Below, piece after piece: positions 57,625 through 64,000 of a DNA stretch of 64,000 nucleotides. This DNA is from Moniliella sp. 'wahieum' (taxonomy: Eukaryota; Basidiomycota; Moniliellomycetes; Moniliellales; Moniliellaceae). The notes under the pieces are model-generated. The model was not told the DNA's origin. It did not search any database and saw only the letters and a program-made list of their open reading frames with translations. Positions within the stretch are counted from its first letter, which is position 1; every line of letters starts with the position of its first letter. The stretch covers positions 1,240,001 through 1,304,000 of the forward strand of contig RSEE01000001.1 of NCBI GenBank assembly GCA_003971905.1. Reading direction: 5' to 3'. The translations under genes were made by a program, and so were the position numbers.

Positions 57625-59256
57625 ATGCACACCAGCGCTCTCCACATCAGCCAGCCTTCTACTAACTGCACCGCCCACGTTCCCCCCTCCGCTCCCTCCC
57701 GTACTCCCATGACAGCCGCGGCAACCACGGCTCCTGCCGCGGCTGCTGTCACCGCTGCTGCCGTTGCCCCCCTCCCGCCCCCGTTGCTTCACCTCGATCC
57801 TACCTCCATTTGGGCACCCCCCGCCCAACTGCGTATTCAGCCGTCCCGCCCCCCCTCATGCCTCTCGGCCAACTCACCTCATCACGCCTGCACCTCAACG
57901 ATCAGGTCCCGGTACGCTGTATGCTCTCGGCCTCGACCTGTCGCGCACATCCTGGGTGCATGCCGCGCTCAGAGCATCGTGCCACCGCTAACCCCACACT
58001 CCCTTTTTGCTTCTTCTCCGTTGTTCGACCTGGCTACCCAGATTGCCCAGCTTGCCGAGCTGGCCAGCCTTCAGCGTCGTTTCATGCGTCAGCAATACGC
58101 AGTGGCCCGCCTCGACATGCTTCTGGATGCTGTACGCCGCGTCCCCTTGGCTGACTTTCCCCACTCGAGCCCAGCGATGTTCAACTGGGATCTACCGAAG
58201 ACCCTTCCCTATGGCTCGAACTCGTCATGGCTGGCGATTTGGATCTCGCTTGCCGGATGCAGGCCCAGCTCCTTTGTGCGCCGCCGAGGCGGCAGGAAGC
58301 GATAAGCCAAGCCATCGCAGCGCGCTTGGTCCATGCAAGCATGCATCCTTACTCATCCTGGCTTGTTCAAGCCGCGCTCAAGCGTGATCCCCAGCTACTC
58401 ATCCACCTACGCGGGGAATGTGTCCGTCTCGCGCTCACCCTTCCGGGAGCCCAGGTGCTTGTATGCGCTGTGGACCGGGGTGGAGGGGCGTTGGTACTTG
58501 ACGAACTGCTATCGGACCGTGCCAGGGAGACGGCCAGTTCACGGAATGCAGGCTTGGTTTGGGCCCGCCTGCTTCGCCCCGGGGCAATTCGGCGGTCTGG
58601 GCCAGGCCATGCGCCGTATGCCCCACGCCCTTGCTGGCCACTGGGCCCCGCTGGCGCAAACCGAATGGGGCAGCGTCCTAGTCCAACTCTATCTAGAGGC
58701 CCGGGCTCACGAGGACCAGGTGAGTGTGGTGGTGGATGAACTTCTCAGCGCCTGTCCCAGTCTGTTGCTCCACCCGCAGGCTGTGCCTGTGATGGTCCAA
58801 CTGCTTCAGCTGCCCCACGTCCGTCCGCGGTTGCTCGCGCTCCTGGTGGAACATGCCGCCCTCCTTGCACTCTCTACTCATGGCCACCGCGTCGTTGACG
58901 AGGCCCTGGAGGGGTGTGAGCGGGCGTTTGCCTCGGCATACATCAATGCACTATGTGATATGCCTCGCTTAGAACCCGAGGCATTTACTTCCATCCGTGC
59001 TCTTCCCGACGGTCTGATTGGTACCTTCTCCCGCCGCCCCGGTTTGATCCAACTCGCTCTCTCCAGCCAGGGCGGGGAGACCATTGCGTCGCTTCTAGCC
59101 AAGGCCGAACCTTCCGCCCGCGACGCTCTCTTGCGCACCATTGCTGCCAACGCCGTGTTTCTCAAGGGCGACCCGAACGGAAGTCGGGTTGAAAAGATGT
59201 GCCGTTCGTTATTTCCCCCTTTTGTCTATGCGCTCCAATACGAGGGAAGAGACTGA
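57625..59256 (+). CDS. PUF-like helical repeat protein
   Basis: From ATG 57625 an Ala/Pro/Thr-rich N-terminus leads to a helical part beginning LFDLATQIAQLAELASLQRRFMRQQYAVARLDMLLDAV. Repeats of about 36 residues then read AARLVHASMHPYSSWLVQAALKRDPQLLI, LALTLPGAQVLVCAVDRGG, LLLHPQAVPVMVQLLQLPHVRPRLLALLVEHAALLALSTHGHRVVDEALEGCE, and RRPGLIQLALSSQGGETIASLLAKAEPSARDALLRTI. The HGHRVVDEAL-type core fits the PUF (pumilio) RNA-binding repeat, but the base-reading triplets are poorly conserved. The end NGSRVEKMCRSLFPPF is also PUF-like. The stop is at 59254-59256. Frame slips occur around 58250-58340 and 58510. If PUF, it would bind mRNA; other ARM/HEAT-like repeat folds are possible. Confidence 0.5.
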
Positions 59257-59947
59257 CATTTGCGGACCAGAACGCGCCCGGGCCTATTCGGGCATCTAGT
59301 CTTGCTACCACACCATGTGTGATGGCTGTTGTGGTTACTATTCCGTTGGGGCCTTTGGGATATGACATCCTATGTCTTGTCTGGTTTAACGCTTACTCGT
59401 CTTTTATAATTGGCTACTTATACCTACGCTTTTCCTTTGGCCCATGTTCACTTCTTGGCTTTCCATCTGACCTCTGATCCTTTACTGTTACCTGGCCCCT
59501 GTCTTCACTTACATCTGAGTCTGCGCTCTCTACTGACTTTTACGCGCTATGTGGCTCCTCGCCGGGTTCATCTCTCCTTCTATAGCCTCACATTGGCCTA
59601 TTCATCTTCCTTTCCTCCACTACATATGACCGACTTTCTACTTACCATCACACCTCCCGCCCTACTTCTCACTACCCTGTATCCTCTTTCTCCGTCTTTA
59701 TACGCATTCCTGGCCAACCTCTCCTCTTTTTGATCCACGCTAATAACTTCATCGTCTCTTTCTAGGCTGTTGCCTCTCCCATGAACCAAGGATACAAGCG
59801 AAGGCGCATTTCTTTTTCCTCTTGATGCCACGGAGTATATATAGAGACACAACAGCAGTAGGTAATACAAGGCAGAACGTCAAGTCCCGAAATAGGGCCG
59901 CCCATATTATTGGTGAAGTTAACACTGGATTATAATGGACTCGATCT
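59257..59947. other. Intergenic, PUF-like 3' end and Nas2 promoter
   Basis: A pyrimidine-rich, A+T-richer stretch with no gene seen. A TATA box for the Nas2 gene is near its right end. Confidence 0.6.
59836..59843 (+). promoter_or_regulatory. TATA box of Nas2
   Basis: TATATATA at 59836-59843, about 110 bp upstream of ATG 59948 and 180 bp upstream of ATG 60017. Confidence 0.5.
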
Positions 59948-60016
59948 ATGTCAACGCGTCAACGTCCTTTCAATCTTGCGAGATTTCATGCTTACCGCCA
60001 CCAGCTCCTTCACAAA

Positions 60017-60772
60017 ATGGCCTCCTCATCCGCCAATGGCGATGCTCGGGACGCAGCTCGCGCCGATGTTGAGCGCATCCGCTCTCAGCTATCGCACATC
60101 AACACACGAACTGACGAACTGCACCGCATTCTACGCGACCAAGGCGTCGGTCCCCTCCATCCCCCGCTCGTTGGGCCCGATGGCTTCCCCATTCCTGATG
60201 TGGATCACCTGGCGGTTGCATCCGCGCGCGGCGAGTTGGCTCGCCTCGCGAACGACCGCCAATCCCTCCAGCAACAACTGATTCCACTCCTCATGCTGCC
60301 TTACTTCCCGCCACGCGACGGCACCAGGTATATCCCTTCTTCCGCTGCTCCTTTAGCTTCAGCTTCAACTTCGGCTACGGGCGCGGCTGCCGCGGGTGTC
60401 CCTGCCCCTGCACCTCCACCCCCTGCCCGACCCGAGGCCAACGGATCGGCTGCCTCGCATGCTCGTGCATTTGCCCGGATCGACTCTGTTGCTTCTTCTT
60501 CGCCCGCGGAGGCAGCCGGTCTTAGGCCGGGGGACGAGCTGCTGACCGTCCTGGGCCACACACAAGCCAGCTCTGGTCAAGGACGAGGAGAGCAGGTGCG
60601 CGTGACGGGCGAGCAGAGCCGGGCGTTGCAGACACTCCCTACGCTCGTTCATGACGGCCAAGCCATTGTATTTGTTGTACGACGAGGGCAGGAGGTGGTT
60701 ACATGCATGCTCACCCCTCGTCTAGGCTGGGGAGGGCGCGGCTTGCTGGGCTGCCACTTGCTTCCTCTCTGA
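60017..60772 (+). CDS. NAS2: 26S proteasome assembly chaperone Nas2/p27 (PSMD9)
   Basis: The product is a chaperone for assembly of the base of the 19S proteasome particle, acting on the Rpt4-Rpt5 module. From ATG 60017: MASSSANGDARDAARADVERIRSQLSHINTRTDELHRIL (coiled coil), GPLHPPLVGPDGFPIPDVDHLAVASARGELARLANDRQSL (the PSMD9 N-terminal signature PLVD-x-x-GFPR-x-D), a Pro/Ala linker, then a PDZ-like domain: FARIDSVASSSPAEAAGLRPGDELLTVLG, TLVHDGQAIVFVVRRGQEVVTCMLTPRLGWGGRGLLGCHLLPL, matching the WGGRGLLGC ending of the family. The stop is at 60770-60772. Uninterrupted frame, no intron, about 251 residues. ATG 59948 is in frame and would add 23 residues; 60017 matches family length better. Confidence 0.94.
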   Translation: MASSSANGDARDAARADVERIRSQLSHINTRTDELHRILRDQGVGPLHPPLVGPDGFPIPDVDHLAVASARGELARLANDRQSLQQQLIPLLMLPYFPPRDGTRYIPSSAAPLASASTSATGAAAAGVPAPAPPPPARPEANGSAASHARAFARIDSVASSSPAEAAGLRPGDELLTVLGHTQASSGQGRGEQVRVTGEQSRALQTLPTLVHDGQAIVFVVRRGQEVVTCMLTPRLGWGGRGLLGCHLLPL

Positions 60773-61328
60773 TTCGGCTGCCTGCACCGTGCTGCTCCGA
60801 ATCAGAATACCCCTCACACCAATGTCTTCACTCCGGGATTGGCCAAATCCCATCCGCCCCCCTTTCTTCTTCGTCCGTGTCATGAGGTCCGTTGTTCCCT
60901 CGGGGTTCATTCATGATGGTTTTGCAGTTCCTGCGGTGCTTGGCTCTCAGGCGAGAGACTACTCTTTATAGTCCTTGGGGAGATGGGAAGACGAGAAAGG
61001 GTCCGGATCATTTTCCAATGGATGAGTCAGATCACCTTTCCCACCTGACACCTTTTCTCTTCCTTTCTTGCCACTCTGTGCGCTTGCCTGTTTCTGCCGC
61101 GGAGGCTAGGAGGCTGATATGCGAGTAAAGCGTTCTAGGAGACTGGGAGAAGAGAGGCGTAGAGAGGGCCATGACTGCTCGTGAAGGCGGAAGGTTACGT
61201 CGGAAGTGGTATCGTTGAGCGCCTGCGATGCTGGTCGTTCCATCCAAGCTCTGTGGTGGATGTCACGGCCGCGCGAGGGATCGGAGGCATATATTGCGAA
61301 CCAGTCCTTCTTGGTAGAGTAACCACAA
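60773..61328. other. Intergenic upstream of tRNA-Gly
   Basis: Open frames are short. No domain recognised. Includes the Nas2 3' UTR. Confidence 0.6.
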
Positions 61329-61423
61329 GCTTCAATGGGTTAGTGGTATACTACATCGTTGCCAGACTGGCCCCGTGCCTGTAAGACGTCGATGTGACAG
61401 GGGTTCGATTCCCCTTTGAAGCA
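61329..61423 (+). tRNA. tRNA-Gly(GCC) with 24-nt intron
   Basis: The acceptor stem GCTTCAA pairs perfectly with TTGAAGC (61416-61422), discriminator A. The anticodon stem CATCG pairs with CGATG. The anticodon GCC is at 61361-61363, followed by A37; the intron spans 61365-61388 at the canonical position and contains CTGGCC, able to pair with the anticodon region. The T-arm is CAGGGGTTCGATTCCCCTT-like. The mature length is 71 nt. A T-rich stretch a few bases downstream is a possible Pol III terminator, though not a long T run. Confidence 0.88.
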
Positions 61424-61992
61424 TTCCTTTTGGATGGTCCACAGTTTGACATGAACAACCCGTTTCCTATCCTGCACGCTCCCCTTGAGAAGGATTTGAT
61501 GGACTCGCTGTTCTATCCGACTCTCCCCTATGCTTTGCTGCCCTTAATCCTTCACCCCCCTCTTTTTTTCTCTTTCTCTATGTAGACCTCGTCTTCTTTT
61601 ACAACAGCCTCATATACCCAACAGAACGTGCCATTGTATCAAAACACCAAGAGGAAGTTGAATCGCACGGCAACAAAACAAATTAAAGCGCGCGGGGAAC
61701 GATGGGTTGGTTCGGGTGGTTGAGGGTGGGTGGGACGTGGTGTTGGGAGGCGGTGAGGATGGCAGAGGGGGGCAGACGGGAGTGGTTGAATGTTGGATGG
61801 ATGAGGCCCTAGGTGACCGATGACTAATGATTGCTACGGTACTATGGGCCCTGAGTTACTGCGTGGGGTTAGTACGTTAGTACTTCGTCGATGGCTCCCA
61901 CTGGCTCCCCACACTTGCAGCAGCGCTCAGAAAAAAAGGACGCCCGTCGCGGCAACCCTACCTACCGCCTGGCCAGCGTCACATGGCCCGTG

Positions 61993-62025
61993 ACGCGTGA
62001 CGCATGGAGCAACGCGTGACACGCG
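61993..62025 (+). repeat. Heptad array, TGA/ACGCGT type
   Basis: ACGCGTG and ACGCATG in phase, a five-base break, then ACGCGTG and ACACGCG. Confidence 0.6.
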
Positions 62026-62113
62026 AGGTTATGCAGCGGCAGGCGGCGGCGCCACTACGCCACACTGGCACTGTGCCGCGTGTTGGCAGTGTTGAATCGG
62101 GTGGATGCATGTG

Positions 62114-62155
62114 ACATGTGGCATGCGACATGTGACAGGTGATGCATGATGCATG
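62114..62155 (+). repeat. Six-unit heptad array with changing palindromes
   Basis: Six consecutive 7-bp units ending in G: ACATGTG, GCATGCG, ACATGTG, ACAGGTG, then ATGCATG twice. Five of six are a perfect six-base palindrome plus G. Confidence 0.8.
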
Positions 62156-62476
62156 CGCAGCTGCCCTCTGGATCTGATGCATGATCATTACCTCAGCCCC
62201 AGCGCTCAGCCGCCCAGCCTGCGCCCGGCGATGATCGATGATGCCGATGATGGATGATGCATTGGAGCGCCCCTGCCTGCGTTGCCCCTCGCATCGCCTC
62301 CACTTGTCACCACCACGCCTCCACTTGTCACCACCACTACCACCACCACCACCATCATCATCCTCTTCTTGTAGCTCCGCTTTTCTTGTCTTGTCTCTCT
62401 TCATCCCGCCTTCTCGCCGCCCACCGCGCCACTCTCATTCATCACGCCACCCGCCCAACCCCTCCTTTCCGCCACC

Positions 62477-64000
62477 ATGCACCCCCTTGCTCTCCCACCC
62501 GACCGGCCAGGGCCAGGCCTCCTGGCCGGCCTCAGCTTCGACGCCTCCGTCGCCCACGCCGATAACGCCTGGACTGCCGACCTGGAATGTCTTCTGGCCC
62601 AAGCCCGCGACCGCTTTGCCGACGTATGCTGGCGCTTTGCGCCCGCGCCTGCTTCGCCTCAATCCGGCAGCATCTGCGACACCTCTGACACCGACGATGC
62701 CCAGTCCACCAAAGACGGCCACCCTGGCCCATCTCTGCCGTCAGGTCCAAACGTTGCCGACGCAGACCTTGGTTCCGGGCCGCTGATGTACGCACACAAG
62801 GTATGCCAGCACCCCCCTCCCCCTCTCCGTGCGTCAGCTGACCATGTCGTCTTCGCTTGGGACGGTCTTCCAGCACTTGTGTTTGCCCGTGCCCCGCATA
62901 CGTTCCAGCGCGAGTATCAGCTCTTGGCAACTCCCGTTTCCTCCTCCTCGTCCGTATCATCGCGCTCGAGTAGCCGCCTGTCTGGCACCTCGTCCACGTC
63001 CCAGGCATCTCTCCTGGCGTGCCCCCGCCCCGCCCAACGCCAGCGATTCTCCAACCTCCGTGCCAAGTTCCCACCCAGCAGCTTTGTCTTGCCCCCCTCG
63101 CTCACCACTGCCTCCTCACACACCGGTAGTGAGAGCGAGTCGGACCATGTCTCAATCTCCGGGCCGATTGTTGCCTCAGATCTAGACACCGAGTCCGACT
63201 CTGCTACTGAGTCTCGGAGTGGCGCCCCTCCCACACTCACCACGGCCGCCCAGTTGCCCCTTCTTAAGGATGAGTTCTTGGCGAAGCGCCAACAAATGAG
63301 GCCCATTCCCATTTATGGCGGAAGCTACGCACTGCTCAGGGACAGTCTCACCTACCTCTACACCGCTGACCCGGACCAAGCTGCCACGTTCGAATTCCTC
63401 TACTCGGACAATCAACTCTCTCCGTGGAGCTCTGGCACCGTCCCTGTGCTCGCCGACGGTGCTAGCGACACAGACCCCGAAAGGACAAAGGAAGCCAATC
63501 AAAGCCGGCAAAAGCTATTGGAGCGATTGAGGAGCGATTTGACGTTTGTGGCGCAGCAAGCTCTACGCTGACGTGCTCATCGTGCTCGACTCGCCCAGTG
63601 CTGGCTCTTCTAATACCTCCGTTACCAGTCACCGTGCCTCATCTTCCATTGCTAGTGCTGCAACGACAATGTCCACGCTTTCTTTGCCCATGGACATGGA
63701 GGATGAGCACGATGAGACGCTCACCTTTTCTGCCCATCGCTTTATTCTTGCCTCGCGCTCGGGCTATTTCGCTGAGCGCCTCCTGTCTCCTTCGCCTATT
63801 GGCCCAGCAGGCAGAGGGGAGGCAACTACCATTCTCCGCTTGCCTCCTCACCCCTTTTCGTCCACTGCTCTTCACTTTACCCTCGGCTTTCTCTACACGG
63901 GGAGTTTAACTTTTAGCAACCGCCATTTCGACATGGCCACTGCTTTGCAGATCTTCCACGCTGCATGTTTCCTTGATATCCCCTCCCTGCGCCGCTCGTG
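62477..64000 (+). CDS. BTB/POZ-domain protein, 3' partial
   Basis: From ATG 62477 (MHPLALPPDRPGPGLLAGLS) the protein has FADVCWRFAP..LMYAHK, a BTB start, then after a probable intron near 62803-62876 (donor GTATGC) LVFARAPHTFQREYQLL completes the helix. A long Ser/Thr-rich linker follows. A second BTB module begins at about 63560: LYADVLIVLDSPSAGSSN, then LTFSAHRFILASRSGYFAERLLS, LHFTLGFLYTGSLTFSNRHFDMATALQIFHAACFLDIPSLRR, running off the window edge. Between them, PIYGGSYALLRDSLTYLYTADPD matches the BTB C-terminal part. So there are two split BTB modules. A one-base slip near 63563 separates frames. BTB proteins usually dimerise or recruit Cul3; this one's role is unknown. Confidence 0.8.

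Larger units (their letters stand above)
61424..62476. other. Intergenic with two heptad arrays
   Basis: About 1 kb with no gene. Heptad arrays at 61993-62025 and 62114-62155, and GATGATG/GATGATC repeats at 62229-62256, lie just upstream of the BTB gene. Confidence 0.6.

Noticed and set aside
32742-62155. CRISPR-like or spacer-repeat structure from the heptad arrays
   Set aside because: Units are contiguous 7-mers with no spacers, and the genes are clearly eukaryotic.

Overview
This window looks like nuclear DNA from a G+C-rich fungus, most likely a basidiomycete. The signs are short spliceosomal introns (mostly 53-107 nt, GT..AG, one with a perfect TACTAAC branch site), intron-bearing tRNAs, and fungus-type housekeeping proteins (Gid7/WDR26, a fungal Scn1-like TatD, Nas2, Cpa2 with a mitochondrial leader, a fungal GH12 glycanase, an ISWI remodeler). 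The basidiomycete placement rests on the character of the bHLH and transcription-factor proteins and is only a judgement. I see no bacterial, viral or retroelement genes.

Layout. 0-9.4 kb: 3' part of a C2H2 zinc-finger gene, ribosomal protein uL5 (RPL11), OGG1 (minus), nitronate monooxygenase, PP2A catalytic subunit (minus), and a probable ATP synthase OSCP divergent from it. 10-19.3 kb: a Pro/Ser-rich protein with a helix-rich DNA-binding-like domain, ISWI (minus), phosphoglycerate kinase (minus). 20.7-32 kb: Gid7/WDR26-like GID subunit (minus), TatD hydrolase, Atg37/ACBD5-like acyl-CoA-binding protein (minus), and a bHLH-leucine-zipper factor split by a 548-nt intron (minus). 32-36.4 kb: a gene-poor stretch, A+T-richer in its second half, dense in short tandem arrays. 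36.5-51.6 kb: mitochondrial ferredoxin, Vps29, Mn-SOD without a transit peptide, carnosine N-methyltransferase with a large His-rich insert, tRNA-Lys(CUU), arginine-type carbamoyl-phosphate synthase large chain, a CDF metal transporter with Mn-type motifs, a hypothetical protein, a second tRNA-Lys(CUU), and a His-rich protein. 52-64 kb: aldo-keto reductase, a Pmp3-like protein, secreted GH12 glucanase, a PUF-like repeat protein, Nas2/PSMD9, tRNA-Gly(GCC), and a BTB/POZ protein running off the right edge.

Two features run through the whole window. First, many strongly conserved genes (RPL11, PP2A, PGK, OGG1, ISWI, CPS) change reading frame by one base, often inside a G/C run, while the protein stays conserved on both sides. 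This looks like consensus error in a long-read assembly, not pseudogenisation, so coordinates are whole-gene spans. Second, the intergenic DNA repeatedly carries short arrays with a strict 7-bp period. Each unit is a T-N-A trinucleotide plus a 4-bp tetramer that is usually self-complementary (GATC, CGCG, TGCA, AGCT, CCGG, GGCC, CATG, ACGT). The trinucleotide tends to stay fixed within an array while the tetramer varies. I count about 16 such arrays, all outside coding sequence. This is the most unexplained signal here and my candidate for something undescribed.

The genes do not form one pathway. The only functional neighbourhood worth testing is metal handling at 39-51.6 kb (Mn-SOD, His-rich carnosine methyltransferase, Mn-type CDF transporter, His-rich protein), and that grouping is an inference.
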